The notes: generated from the sequence alone by a model not told the origin. Shown: positions 7,121 to 15,394, counted from the stretch's first letter. The stretch is DNA of 23,406 bases from Bacillota bacterium (GCA_030528765.1 JAUMYD010000010.1:1-23406); one strand, 5' to 3'. A program made the numbers and translations.

Positions 7121-7375
7121 ATGCCCTTTAAATCTTGCCATGTCTGCCAGAATCTTTCTTATTCCTCCGCTGAAGGCCGAATCTGGATCTGCCCCTGCTG
7201 TGGGCAGGATCTGAGCCAGAAACCCGCCTTTCCCCGGGCCGGAAAAAGGGTGCGGCTTCGTCCGGAGTTCCCCAAAATAGCGGTGGCCGGGGCAGAGCCT
7301 TTTTCCTCTTCGGATACGGGTGCGGAAAGCCCCCCGCCCGCTGGGAAGCCGCAGCTTTTTGTATTGCGAAAATGA
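7121..7375 (+). CDS. Small zinc-ribbon protein of unknown function
   Basis: 84 residues. Two CxxC knuckles, C6/C9 (SCHVC) and C24/C27 (ICPCCG), make a four-cysteine zinc ribbon in the first 30 residues; the rest is Pro/Ala-rich and probably disordered. No enzymatic domain is seen. I chose the ATG at 7121 because AAGGAG (7103-7108) lies 12 nt upstream, a slightly long spacing, and because an earlier in-frame ATG at 7085 has no ribosome binding site and would place AAGGAG inside the gene. It is bracketed by terminators (6958-6997 and 7401-7430), so it is likely transcribed alone, although no convincing -35/-10 pair was found. Confidence 0.65.
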   Translation: MPFKSCHVCQNLSYSSAEGRIWICPCCGQDLSQKPAFPRAGKRVRLRPEFPKIAVAGAEPFSSSDTGAESPPPAGKPQLFVLRK

Positions 7376-7400
7376 ACGGGTGCGAATGAAAGAATATGCA

Positions 7401-7430
7401 GCCCTGCCGTATCTTTGCGGCAGGGCTTTT
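7401..7430 (+). terminator. Rho-independent terminator after the small zinc-ribbon gene
   Basis: GCCCTGCCG (7401-7409) pairs with CGGCAGGGC (7418-7426) across an 8-nt loop and is followed by TTTTCCTT. The stem is strong and the T tract short. Confidence 0.8.
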
Positions 7431-7449
7431 CCTTCAGAGAAAAAAGTGT

Positions 7450-7478
7450 TTGCTATTATTTCTTTTTTATGGTATAAA
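7450..7478 (+). promoter_or_regulatory. Predicted promoter of the hydrolase/MurF-like/ddl/dprA unit
   Basis: TTGCTA (7450-7455), 17-nt spacer, TATAAA (7473-7478) preceded by TGG, an extended -10. It directly follows a terminator and precedes the first gene of a long co-directional run, which makes it the best promoter candidate in this part of the window. Confidence 0.6.
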
Positions 7479-7536
7479 CGTATTGAATTCCTTAATAGAA
7501 TGGGAATAAGTGCCATGAGAAAGGCAAGTTTTTTAT

Positions 7537-8307
7537 ATGCGTATAAAAATTGATGACTTGAATGTGAATTATACAGTCTCCGGCCCCGAGGATCAGGAAA
7601 GCCCGGCCACAGTTCTTCTGCTGCATGGCTGGGGCGTGGATAGCTCTGCTATGGAGCCGCTTCGCTCCCATCTGGCACAAAGCTGCTGCGCTGTGAGTCT
7701 GGATCTGCCCGGTTTCGGGGGCACAGCTGCCCCGCCGGAGGCCTGGTCTGTTTTTGAATATGCGGATTTTGTGGAGCGATTCATTCAAAAGCTGAAGCTG
7801 GAAAATGTGATTCTGCTGGGGCATAGCTTTGGCGGGCGGCTTTCTATTATTCTGGGCAGCCGTGGGGTCGGGGAGAAGATCATATTGACGGATGCGGCGG
7901 GCATTCTTCCCAAGCGCAGCTGCAAGTATTATCTGCGGGTTTACAGCTATAAAGCAGTAAAGTGGCTGTTTTCCCTGAAGCCCTTGCTGCCCTATAAGGA
8001 AAGGGCGCTGAAGCACTGGCTCCGCTCCAATCCTTCTTCGGATTATGCGCAGGCCCAGGGCGTGATGCGGCAGATCTTTGTGAAAGTGGTGAATCAGGAT
8101 CTGCAGCCCCTGCTGCAGGAGATCAAGGCTTCTACCCTGCTGCTCTGGGGGGAAAAGGATACTGCCACCCCGCTCTCTGATGGGAAGCTGATGGAAAAGC
8201 TGATCCCTGACGCAGGTTTGGTGGTTTTTGAGGGGGCCGGGCATTACCCCTTTCTGGAACAGCCCGGGCGCTTTTATTCTGTGGTAGACTATTTTATTAC
8301 GCACTAA
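7537..8307 (+). CDS. Alpha/beta-fold hydrolase
   Basis: 256-residue soluble alpha/beta hydrolase of the esterase/lipase/peptidase superfamily. The oxyanion-loop motif LLHGWGVDSSAME, the nucleophile elbow GHSFGG (Ser97), the acid in LLWGEKDTATP (Asp208) and the base in GAGHYPF (His236) form a complete catalytic triad in the right order. No signal peptide is present, so it acts in the cytoplasm or at the inner membrane face. It ends 13 nt before the MurF-like gene and shares its promoter, so its substrate is plausibly a peptidoglycan precursor, D-Ala peptide or ester linked to that pathway; that is inference from position only. The ribosome binding site is weak (AAGG, 7521-7524), and a 12-codon frame at 7515-7553 overlaps the start. 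Confidence 0.85.
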   Translation: MRIKIDDLNVNYTVSGPEDQESPATVLLLHGWGVDSSAMEPLRSHLAQSCCAVSLDLPGFGGTAAPPEAWSVFEYADFVERFIQKLKLENVILLGHSFGGRLSIILGSRGVGEKIILTDAAGILPKRSCKYYLRVYSYKAVKWLFSLKPLLPYKERALKHWLRSNPSSDYAQAQGVMRQIFVKVVNQDLQPLLQEIKASTLLLWGEKDTATPLSDGKLMEKLIPDAGLVVFEGAGHYPFLEQPGRFYSVVDYFITH

Positions 8308-8320
8308 GGGGCGGTCAATA

Positions 8321-9913
8321 ATGTTTTCTGGAGAGATCTCTGTCGTAGCCTGTCTGCTTCTGGGTCTGGGCTGGCTGGCCTTTTTGGCCTTCATGCTGCT
8401 GTGGGCCTGCCGCTATCACCTGCATATGCTGCAGCAGAACAGCTATGTGAATAAAGAGTATTGGGCCTGGCTGAAAAAGCAATCGATCTGGCTCCGTGCC
8501 TTTGTGGCTTTGGCCCTGCTGATCCGGGCTTTTTTCCCTGGCCTGGACTGGATCGATCTGACATCCTGTGTTTTGTTTTTCCTGCTTTGCTTTGCCTGGC
8601 TGCCCCTGCGGCGGAAAGCAGCAAAAAAACCGTTGGCCTTCACCAAGCGGATGAAGCGGCTTTTTGCCTGCACAGGGGCTTTGCTTCTGCTCTATAGCCT
8701 GCCCGGGCTGCTGTTTTTCCCTCTGCAGAACAGTGTCCACATGCTCCTGCTGGCTGCTGCCTTCCCCTGGGCCTTTGTTCTGCTGGCGAACAGCCTGATG
8801 AAGCCGGTGGAGAAGCAGATCAATATGGGCTTTTTTCGCAGTGCCCAGAGCAAACTCCGGAGCATGCCCGGCCTGACAACTGTGGGCGTTACCGGCAGCT
8901 ATGGCAAAACCAGCGTGAAAATGATCCTGGGGGCGATCTTGGGGGAGAAATTCGAGACCCTGATCACGCCGCACAGTTATAATACCCCCATGGGCGTAAG
9001 CCTGACGGTGAACAATCATCTGCGTCCCATTACAGAGGTTTTTGTCTGTGAAATGGGTGCGCGGCACCGGGAAGACATTGCGGAAATGTGCGATCTGGCC
9101 CAGCCGGATATCGCCGTGCTGACCGCCATCGGGGAGCAGCATCTGGAGACCTTTGGCTCACAGGAAAACATCATCGCTGCCAAATTTGATATTATCCGGG
9201 CGCTGCCTGCGGATGGGAAAGCAGTGGTGAATGGGGATAATCCTTTAATCACGGCGAATTTAGGCGAATTCTCCTGCCCCATCCTGCGCTACGGCCTGGA
9301 TCCCTCCAATGATTACTGGGCGGATCAGATCAGCTTTGATAAGCACGGAAGCAGCTTTGTGGTACACGCAGAAGGAGAGGAATGGCCCATGCGCACAGCT
9401 CTGCTGGGGCGGCATAATGTCTGCAATATTCTGGGCGGTATCGCCGTGGCCCGCTTGCTGGGCATGGAGATGAAGCAGATCAGCCGCGGCCTTTCCCGCA
9501 TTCCTTCCATCGAGCACCGTTTGCAGCTGATGAATGCCGGCATTTATACGGTCATCGACGATGCCTTCAATTCCAACCCTGCCGGTGCGGAGGCTGCGCT
9601 GGAGGTGCTTTCCTCCTTCGAAGGCGGAAGAAAGATCATCATCACCCCGGGCATGGTGGAGCTGGGCGAGCGGCAGGAACAGCTGAACCGGGAATTTGGC
9701 AGCAAGCTGCCTGCGGTTTGTGATCTCATCATTTTGGTGGGAAAGAAACATAGTCGCCCCATTTATGAGGGCGCGGAAGCAGCGGGCTGTCGGGATGGGC
9801 AGCTGCTGGTGGCCGCAGACTTGGATGAAGCCCGTAAGATGCTGGCAGAACTGGTTCGGAAAGATGATGTTGTTCTTTTCGAGAATGATCTGCCGGATAC
9901 CTATAACGAATAA
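8321..9913 (+). CDS. Membrane-embedded MurF-like Mur ligase family protein
   Basis: 530 residues. Instead of the UDP-MurNAc-binding N-terminal domain of ordinary MurF (about 450 residues), the first about 165 residues carry several hydrophobic segments (about 7-30, 56-97, 113-154), so the enzyme is membrane-anchored. The rest is a complete Mur ligase core: ATP loop GVTGSYGKTSVK (189-200), a YNTPMGVSLTVNN region, CEMGARHRED, GEQHLETFGS (His274), AKFDII with the carbamylatable Lys288, GRHNVCN, and a C-terminal domain with IDDAFNSNPAGAEAALEVL. These are MurF-type motifs, so ATP-dependent addition of D-Ala-D-Ala or a similar dipeptide is likely. Lack of a UDP-sugar domain plus membrane helices suggests a lipid-linked or other acceptor, which is inference. 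MurT-type zinc cysteines are absent. Ddl follows 16 nt downstream. Confidence 0.82.
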   Translation: MFSGEISVVACLLLGLGWLAFLAFMLLWACRYHLHMLQQNSYVNKEYWAWLKKQSIWLRAFVALALLIRAFFPGLDWIDLTSCVLFFLLCFAWLPLRRKAAKKPLAFTKRMKRLFACTGALLLLYSLPGLLFFPLQNSVHMLLLAAAFPWAFVLLANSLMKPVEKQINMGFFRSAQSKLRSMPGLTTVGVTGSYGKTSVKMILGAILGEKFETLITPHSYNTPMGVSLTVNNHLRPITEVFVCEMGARHREDIAEMCDLAQPDIAVLTAIGEQHLETFGSQENIIAAKFDIIRALPADGKAVVNGDNPLITANLGEFSCPILRYGLDPSNDYWADQISFDKHGSSFVVHAEGEEWPMRTALLGRHNVCNILGGIAVARLLGMEMKQISRGLSRIPSIEHRLQLMNAGIYTVIDDAFNSNPAGAEAALEVLSSFEGGRKIIITPGMVELGERQEQLNREFGSKLPAVCDLIILVGKKHSRPIYEGAEAAGCRDGQLLVAADLDEARKMLAELVRKDDVVLFENDLPDTYNE

Positions 9914-9929
9914 GGGGAGGCCCTGCGCA

Positions 9930-11108
9930 ATGGAAAGCAATAAGATCAACGTAGCGGTGCTGTTCGGTGGGCGCAGCGTGGAGCATGAGGTATCCATCCT
10001 TTCTGCCCAGCAGGCCATTGCAGCGCTGGACAAGAACAAATATCAGGTCATCCCGGTGTATATCAGCAAGGAAGGGAAATGGTACAGCGGCGATGTGCTT
10101 TTTGATGTGAAGGCATTCCGGGATATTCCCGCTCTGCTGAAGCAGGCAGTGCCGGTCTATTTTTCCCATGATTATGGGGATCAGATGCTCTATCAGCGGC
10201 AGAGCGGCGGCCTTTTCAGCAGGAAGCAGGCCGGTACCCGCATCGATGTAGCGCTGCCGGTGGTGCATGGCAGCAGTGTGGAGGACGGATGCCTGCAGGG
10301 ATTTCTGGAGACCTGCGGCATTCCCTACGCCTGCCCTGGTGTGCTGGGCTCTGCGGTAGGCATGGATAAGATCATGATGAAGGCCGTCCTGCGGGAAGCG
10401 GGTTTGCCTGTGGTGGAATACCACGCCTTTACTGCCGGGGATTGGGCAGAGGATGCGGAAGCGGTGCTGTCTGCGATCCAGAGCAAGCTGCACTTCCCCA
10501 TGATCGTCAAGCCTGCCAATCTGGGCTCCTCCATCGGCATCAGCCGGGCGGACGATCCGGAGGCCCTGCGGGAAAAGATCGAGCTGGCTTTAAGCTTCAG
10601 CCTGCGTATTTTGGTGGAGCAGGCGGTTGACCCCCTGCGGGAGATCAACTGCGCGGCTCTGGGCCTCCCCGGTGATGTAGAGGTTTCCGTTTGTGAGGAG
10701 CCTCTGAACGGCAAGGAGATCCTCAGCTTTGAGGACAAATACCTTTCTTCCGGCTCCAGCAAGGGCATGAGCGGTGCCAAGCGGCGCATTCCGGCTGAGC
10801 TGGATGCGGAAACCACGGAGCTGATCCGTTCCTACACAGCCAAGGCCTTCTCCGCTATGGATTGCCGCGGCGTTTGCCGGGTAGACTTTTTGCTGGATCC
10901 GAAGAGCAATCAGGTTTATGTGAATGAGCTGAATACCATTCCGGGATCCCTGTCCTTCTATCTCTTTGATCCCTCCGGAGTGGCCTTTGATCAGCTTCTG
11001 GACAAGATGATCCGGGCCGCGCTGCGGGCAAAACGGGATACGGACAGGCTGACCCGTGTTTATGATTCCAATATTCTGGCCCAGGGCGGCTTTAAGGGGA
11101 AAAAATGA
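9930..11108 (+). CDS. ddl: D-alanine--D-alanine ligase
   Basis: ATP-grasp ligase that joins two D-Ala molecules for the peptidoglycan stem peptide. 392 residues, within but towards the long end of the family. Motifs: VAVLFGGRSVEHEVSILSA at the N-terminus, HGSSVEDGCLQGFLE, IVKPANLGSSIGIS, and the metal/ATP-binding C-terminus CRVDFLLD and VNELNTIPG. The omega loop reads FEDKY, with K270-Y271 at the positions of the Lys-Tyr pair of D-Ala-D-Ala enzymes; D-Ala-D-lactate ligases have Phe or another residue there, so normal D-Ala specificity is expected. The loop is longer than usual (SSGSSKGMSGAKRR). The ATG at 9930 follows AGGGGAGG (9913-9920) with a 9-nt spacing. The stop overlaps the dprA start (ATGA). 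Confidence 0.93.
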   Translation: MESNKINVAVLFGGRSVEHEVSILSAQQAIAALDKNKYQVIPVYISKEGKWYSGDVLFDVKAFRDIPALLKQAVPVYFSHDYGDQMLYQRQSGGLFSRKQAGTRIDVALPVVHGSSVEDGCLQGFLETCGIPYACPGVLGSAVGMDKIMMKAVLREAGLPVVEYHAFTAGDWAEDAEAVLSAIQSKLHFPMIVKPANLGSSIGISRADDPEALREKIELALSFSLRILVEQAVDPLREINCAALGLPGDVEVSVCEEPLNGKEILSFEDKYLSSGSSKGMSGAKRRIPAELDAETTELIRSYTAKAFSAMDCRGVCRVDFLLDPKSNQVYVNELNTIPGSLSFYLFDPSGVAFDQLLDKMIRAALRAKRDTDRLTRVYDSNILAQGGFKGKK

Positions 11109-12289
11109 TCTTGGAGCAGATCCCGTATTATTTGGGCTTTAACAGCTTAACAAAGCTTTCCCCAAGAAAGGCCCGTCTTCTGCTGGAATATTTTCAGCAG
11201 GATGTGGAGGCTGCCTGGCATGGGCAGGAGCAGTGGCGGGAGGCATTGGGAGAGAAGAATGAAAAACGTCTGCAGGAGATTTTAGCCCAGCGGCAGCAGG
11301 CAGATCCCGCCGGGCTTTACCAGAATTTCCTGGCTTGCGGCTGCGGCCTGTGTATCTTAGGGGATCCGGATTATCCGGAGCTGCTTTCCCATATTTATGA
11401 TCCGCCTGTTTTGCTTTTCTATTATGGCGTTTTGCCTGAGCCGGAGGATATTTGTATTGCCATGATCGGCTCCCGGGATTTCACGACCTACGGCCGGCAG
11501 GTGGCAGGGATCTTTTCCCGGGATCTGGCGACCCAGGGGATCACGGTGGTCAGTGGTATGGCCCGCGGCATAGACAGCATCTGTCACGAAGGAGCGATCC
11601 ACGCCGGTGGGCGTACTTTGGCCGTTTTGGGTTCCGGCCTGGACGTGGTCTATCCCCGGGGGAATTCCAGCCTTTATCAGCAGATCTGCCAGCAGGGTGC
11701 GGTCATCAGTGAATTTCCGCTGGGAATGCCTGCTCTGCGGGGGAATTTCCCCCAGCGGAATCGTATCATCAGCGGCCTTTGCCAGGCCGTGCTGGTAGTG
11801 GAAGCCAGTGAGAAGAGCGGAACCATGCTGACTGTGGGCTATGCGCTGGATCAGGGCAGGGATGTTTTCGCAGTTCCCGGCCCGGTCACCAGCCCAAACA
11901 GCCGGGGAACCAATCGGCTGATCCGGGATGGGGCGAGGATGGCCCTTTCCGCAGAGGATATTTATTCTGAATATGGAAATGTTTCCCTCTGGCAAAAGGA
12001 GGAGCCGCTTCCAAAACGAGCACTCTCTGCGGCGGCTCCGGCGAAGGAAGAGCCGCCGCAGAAGGCGGATGCCCGGGGCGAGCTGCTGCCTGGGCTCAGC
12101 CAGACGGAGCGGATCCTGCTGAGGAGGCTGCTTACTCCGGTTCAGCTGGATGAGCTGGCCATGGATCCGGAGCTTGCGGATGATGCTGCCCATCTGGCGG
12201 CGACCTTGACCATGCTGGAGATCCGTGGTCTGGTAAAGCAGCTGCCCGGTAAGTATTATCAGGCTGTGGTAAAGAATATCTACCGCTGA
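11105..12289 (+). CDS. dprA: DNA-processing protein DprA (Smf)
   Basis: DprA binds incoming single-stranded DNA during natural transformation and loads RecA onto it. 394 residues: an N-terminal helical/SAM-like region (1-90), the Rossmann-like core with MIGSRDFTTYG, GMARGID, VLGSGLDVVYP, SEFPLG, FPQRNRIISG, VVEASEKSGTMLT and GRDVFAVPG, and a C-terminal winged-helix-like region (about 330-394, LDELAMDPELADDAAHLAATL). The start codon overlaps the ddl stop, indicating translational coupling. dprA next to topA is the Bacillus smf-topA arrangement, so this anchors the start of the conserved block. Presence of dprA does not by itself prove competence. Confidence 0.96.
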   Translation: MILEQIPYYLGFNSLTKLSPRKARLLLEYFQQDVEAAWHGQEQWREALGEKNEKRLQEILAQRQQADPAGLYQNFLACGCGLCILGDPDYPELLSHIYDPPVLLFYYGVLPEPEDICIAMIGSRDFTTYGRQVAGIFSRDLATQGITVVSGMARGIDSICHEGAIHAGGRTLAVLGSGLDVVYPRGNSSLYQQICQQGAVISEFPLGMPALRGNFPQRNRIISGLCQAVLVVEASEKSGTMLTVGYALDQGRDVFAVPGPVTSPNSRGTNRLIRDGARMALSAEDIYSEYGNVSLWQKEEPLPKRALSAAAPAKEEPPQKADARGELLPGLSQTERILLRRLLTPVQLDELAMDPELADDAAHLAATLTMLEIRGLVKQLPGKYYQAVVKNIYR

Positions 12290-12320
12290 GTGTGGGGAAC
12301 ACATATTGATGATAGCCGGA

Positions 12321-12340
12321 GATTCAAAGATTCAAAGATT
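12321..12340. repeat. Short 8-nt tandem repeat between dprA and the PhzF-family gene
   Basis: GATTCAAA occurs twice in a row (12321-12328, 12329-12336) followed by a partial GATT. Short slippage-type repeat 28 nt before the next start codon, just upstream of its ribosome binding site; probably neutral. Confidence 0.6.
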
Positions 12341-12367
12341 CCGTGAAAGAGGAAAGGAGCAAGAAGG

Positions 12368-13165
12368 ATGAGACAGTATGTGGTGGATTCTTTCAGTGAG
12401 CAGGTTTTTGGTGGGAATCCCGCTGCCGTTTGCATTATGGAGCAGTGGCTGCCGGATGAGCTGATGCTGAAGATTGCGCAGGAAAATAATCTCTCTGAAA
12501 CGGCTTTTGCTGTGAAACAGGGGGAAATATATGAATTGCGCTGGTTTACCCCGGGCGGGGAGGTTGATCTTTGCGGCCACGCCACGCTGGCCACTTCTTT
12601 TGTCATTCTGAATTATGTGGAGCCCGAAGCGGAGCAGGTGGTCTTTACCGGCCTCAGCGGCGAGCTGATCGTGAAGAGAAAAGGGGAGCTTTTTGAGATG
12701 GATTTCCCCATCTACGCCATGCAGCCCCAGGATATCACAGAGGATATGGTGACAGCCATCGGTGCGCGTCCTTTAGAGGCTTATCTTGGCCGCGATCTGC
12801 TCTGCATTTTTGATTCCGAGGATTTCGTCCGGAATATGCAGCCGGATATGGATAAACTGAAGCAGATCCCCGGTTTGCTTCTGCATGCCACTGCAGCGGG
12901 GCAGGATGCGGATTGTGTCTCCCGCAGCTTTGGCCCAAAGCTGAAGATCACGGAGGATCCGGTTTGCGGCTCCGGTCATTGCCACATTGTCCCTTACTGG
13001 GCAGAGCGCCTGAAGAAGCAGGAGATCGTGGCCTATCAGGCTTCCGCACGGGGCGGAATGCTCTATTGCCGGATGGAAGGAGAGCGGATCGCCATTGCCG
13101 GGAAGGCAGTGCTTTATTCCATTGCAGAGATTTCTACCGGGCCTGCTGACCCGGTTCAGATATAA
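12368..13165 (+). CDS. PhzF family protein (isomerase/epimerase fold)
   Basis: 265-residue member of the PhzF/diaminopimelate-epimerase-fold family. The family's catalytic Glu is present as E44 in NNLSETAFAV, together with GGEVDLCGHATLAT in the first half and EDPVCGSGHCHIVPYW in the second, the two matching lobes of the fold. PhzF itself isomerises a dihydro-anthranilate in phenazine synthesis, but most homologues are stand-alone proteins of unknown substrate and no phenazine genes are here. AAAGGAG (12353-12359) lies 8 nt before the ATG, and a second GAAGG is nearer. It sits between dprA and topA, which are normally adjacent, so it looks like an insertion into the conserved block. Confidence 0.9.
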   Translation: MRQYVVDSFSEQVFGGNPAAVCIMEQWLPDELMLKIAQENNLSETAFAVKQGEIYELRWFTPGGEVDLCGHATLATSFVILNYVEPEAEQVVFTGLSGELIVKRKGELFEMDFPIYAMQPQDITEDMVTAIGARPLEAYLGRDLLCIFDSEDFVRNMQPDMDKLKQIPGLLLHATAAGQDADCVSRSFGPKLKITEDPVCGSGHCHIVPYWAERLKKQEIVAYQASARGGMLYCRMEGERIAIAGKAVLYSIAEISTGPADPVQI

Positions 13166-13199
13166 TAGATTTCTCAAACTATCTGAAGGGAAGACGTAT

Positions 13200-15326
13200 A
13201 TGAGAACATTGATCATCGTGGAATCCCCCACCAAGGCAAAGACGATCGAGCGCTTCTTGGGCAAAAATTATGTGGTCAAGCCGTGCATGGGGCATATCCG
13301 CGATCTGCCGAAGAGCACCATGGGTGTGGATATCGAAAATGGCTTTGCGCCGCATTATATCACCATTCGTGGCAAGGGCGATATCATCAAAACATTGCGG
13401 GATGAAGCGAAAAAGGCAGATCGTGTCCTGCTGGGCAGCGACCCGGATCGCGAGGGAGAGGCCATTGCCTGGCATCTGCAGCAGTATCTGGGCCTTCCGG
13501 AGGATGCCTGCCGAATCAGCTTCAATGAGATCACGGATGCATCCATTAAGCGCTCCGTGCAGAATCCGGCACCGATCGATCGGGATAAGGTGGATTCCCA
13601 GCAGGCCCGCCGCATCCTTGACCGCTTGGTGGGCTACAAAATCAGCCCCCTGCTTTGGAAAAAGGTGAAGAAAGGTCTTTCTGCCGGGCGTGTGCAGTCT
13701 GTGGCTGTACGTTTGATCTGCGACCGGGAAGAAGAGATCAACAGCTTTGTTCCGGAAGAATACTGGCATGTTTTTGCACATTTGCAGGCGCAGAAGGGTG
13801 AGCTCATCGCCAAGCTGGCCAAAATCAAGGGGAAGAAAGCCGTGCTCCCCGATGCTGATTCCGTGGAGGCACTGATCGAAAGCCTTTCTGCTGCGGAATA
13901 TGTGGTGGAATCCGTCATCACCAGGGAAAAGAAGCGGAATCCCCTCCCGCCCTTCACCACCTCTGTGATGCAGCAGGAAGCTTCCAAACGCCTGGGAATG
14001 ATGGCGAAGAAAACCATGCAGACTGCGCAGCAGCTTTATGAAGGTATCGCTGTGGGTGGCACAGTCACCGGTTTGATCTCCTACATGCGTACAGACTCTG
14101 TTCGCATTAACGAAGAAGCCCAGAATAAGGCACTGGAATATATCAAAGAAAAATATGGTCCGGAATTTTGCCCCAAAAACCCCAATCAATACAATCCCGG
14201 CAAAAACAAGGGTAATGTGCAGGATGCCCATGAGGCGATCCGTCCTACTTCCATCGAGCGGACGCCTGCTATGCTGAAACCTTACCTGACGCCGCCGCAG
14301 TATAAGCTCTATAAGCTGATCTGGGAGCGCTTTGTGGCCAGCCAGATGGCTTCTGCTCTGTTTGATGTGACCACCGTGGAAGTGAAGGCCGGGGATTGCC
14401 TTTTCCGGGCTTCCGGCCAGCTGCTGCGTTTTGCCGGCTATCTGCAGGTCTACAATGAAGGAAAGGATGAGCAGCCGGACAGTGAAAAAGAGGAGCAGGG
14501 CGTGATCGCCCCGGTTTCCGAAGGGGAAAAGCTGCCGCTGAACGCACTGGATAAAAAGCAATATTTCACCCAACCGCCGCCGCATTACAGCGAGGCTATG
14601 CTGATCAAAACTCTGGAAGAGCTGGGTGTGGGGCGCCCATCTACCTATGCACCGATCATCGATACCATCCTGAGCCGTGGCTATGTGGTGCGGGAGGAGA
14701 AGCAGCTTTATCCCACGGAGCTGGGTATATTGGTGGTGGATCTGATGAAGGATTATTTTTCCGATATCATCGATGTGGAATTCACCGCCTCCATGGAGGA
14801 TAAGCTGGACAGCATTGAGGAAGGACAGAAAAAATGGGATCAGGTGATCGATGATTTCTATCATCCTTTTGCCCTTATGCTGGAGCAAGCGGAGAAGGAG
14901 ATCGAAAAAATCGTCATCGAGCCGGAGGTCTCGGATGAGATCTGTGAGAAATGCGGTAAGCCCATGGTCTACCGCATGGGACGTTACGGCCGTTTCCTGG
15001 CCTGCTCCGGGTTCCCGGAATGCCGCAACACAAAGGCGATCGTGGTGAATACGAATGTGAAATGCTTGGCCTGCGGCGGCGGCATCGTCCAGCGGAAAAG
15101 CCGCAGCGGACGCATTTTCTATGGCTGTGACAAATATCCGGAATGCGGCTATATTTCCTGGGATTTGCCCATTGATCAGCCTTGCCCGCATTGCGGTACG
15201 CAGCTGACCAAGCGGCAGGCCCGGGGTGGAGAAGAAATTATCGTTTGCCCCAATAAGGATTGCCCCAGCCGGGCCAATGAGGTGAAAAAGCCCAAGGGCC
15301 GCCCGGCAAAGAAAAAGACACAGTAA
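13200..15326 (+). CDS. topA: DNA topoisomerase I (type IA)
   Basis: Relaxes negative supercoils by transient single-strand cleavage. 708 residues. TOPRIM domain at the N-terminus (LIIVESPTKAKTIERFLG and GSDPDREGEAIAWHL), strand-passage core, active-site tyrosine Y295 in GLISYMRTDSVRI, and a C-terminus with three four-cysteine zinc ribbons: CEKCGKPM...CSGFPEC, CLACGGGI...CDKYPEC and CPHCGTQL...CPNKDC, followed by a basic Lys-rich tail. The ATG at 13200 gives the family N-terminus and has AAGGG (13186-13190) 9 nt upstream. A longer frame back to 13095 overlaps the PhzF gene and is rejected. TATAAT at 13161-13166 overlaps the PhzF stop but has no good -35. Confidence 0.98.
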   Translation: MRTLIIVESPTKAKTIERFLGKNYVVKPCMGHIRDLPKSTMGVDIENGFAPHYITIRGKGDIIKTLRDEAKKADRVLLGSDPDREGEAIAWHLQQYLGLPEDACRISFNEITDASIKRSVQNPAPIDRDKVDSQQARRILDRLVGYKISPLLWKKVKKGLSAGRVQSVAVRLICDREEEINSFVPEEYWHVFAHLQAQKGELIAKLAKIKGKKAVLPDADSVEALIESLSAAEYVVESVITREKKRNPLPPFTTSVMQQEASKRLGMMAKKTMQTAQQLYEGIAVGGTVTGLISYMRTDSVRINEEAQNKALEYIKEKYGPEFCPKNPNQYNPGKNKGNVQDAHEAIRPTSIERTPAMLKPYLTPPQYKLYKLIWERFVASQMASALFDVTTVEVKAGDCLFRASGQLLRFAGYLQVYNEGKDEQPDSEKEEQGVIAPVSEGEKLPLNALDKKQYFTQPPPHYSEAMLIKTLEELGVGRPSTYAPIIDTILSRGYVVREEKQLYPTELGILVVDLMKDYFSDIIDVEFTASMEDKLDSIEEGQKKWDQVIDDFYHPFALMLEQAEKEIEKIVIEPEVSDEICEKCGKPMVYRMGRYGRFLACSGFPECRNTKAIVVNTNVKCLACGGGIVQRKSRSGRIFYGCDKYPECGYISWDLPIDQPCPHCGTQLTKRQARGGEEIIVCPNKDCPSRANEVKKPKGRPAKKKTQ

Positions 15327-15337
15327 ACGATCTCCCA

Positions 15338-15368
15338 GGGCAGCTTGCGCATATTTGCCGGGCTGCCC
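15338..15368 (+). other. Hairpin between topA and trmFO
   Basis: GGGCAGC (15338-15344) and GCTGCCC (15362-15368) can form a 7-bp stem with a 17-nt loop. No T tract follows, and the trmFO ribosome binding site lies 12 nt downstream, so processing, stability or translation control is more likely than termination. Confidence 0.4.
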
Positions 15369-15394
15369 CTTGGCGCATGGAAAGGGAAAAATAA

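Noticed and set aside
7515..7553. 12-codon frame overlapping the hydrolase start, as a leader peptide
   Set aside because: No clear ribosome binding site before it and no regulatory codon run; it could couple translation to the weakly initiated hydrolase gene, but there is not enough evidence to annotate it.
9696..9929. Upstream extension of ddl in the same frame
   Set aside because: It would overlap the MurF-like gene by over 200 nt; the ATG at 9930 has AGGGGAGG at proper spacing and gives the normal Ddl N-terminus.
13095..13199. Upstream extension of topA
   Set aside because: It overlaps the PhzF-family gene and precedes the conserved topA N-terminus; the ATG at 13200 has a ribosome binding site.
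13179..15191. Minus-strand open frame of 670 codons opposite topA
   Set aside because: Complete overlap with topA, no ribosome binding site at its start, and composition typical of an antisense reading. Length alone reflects the codon bias of topA.
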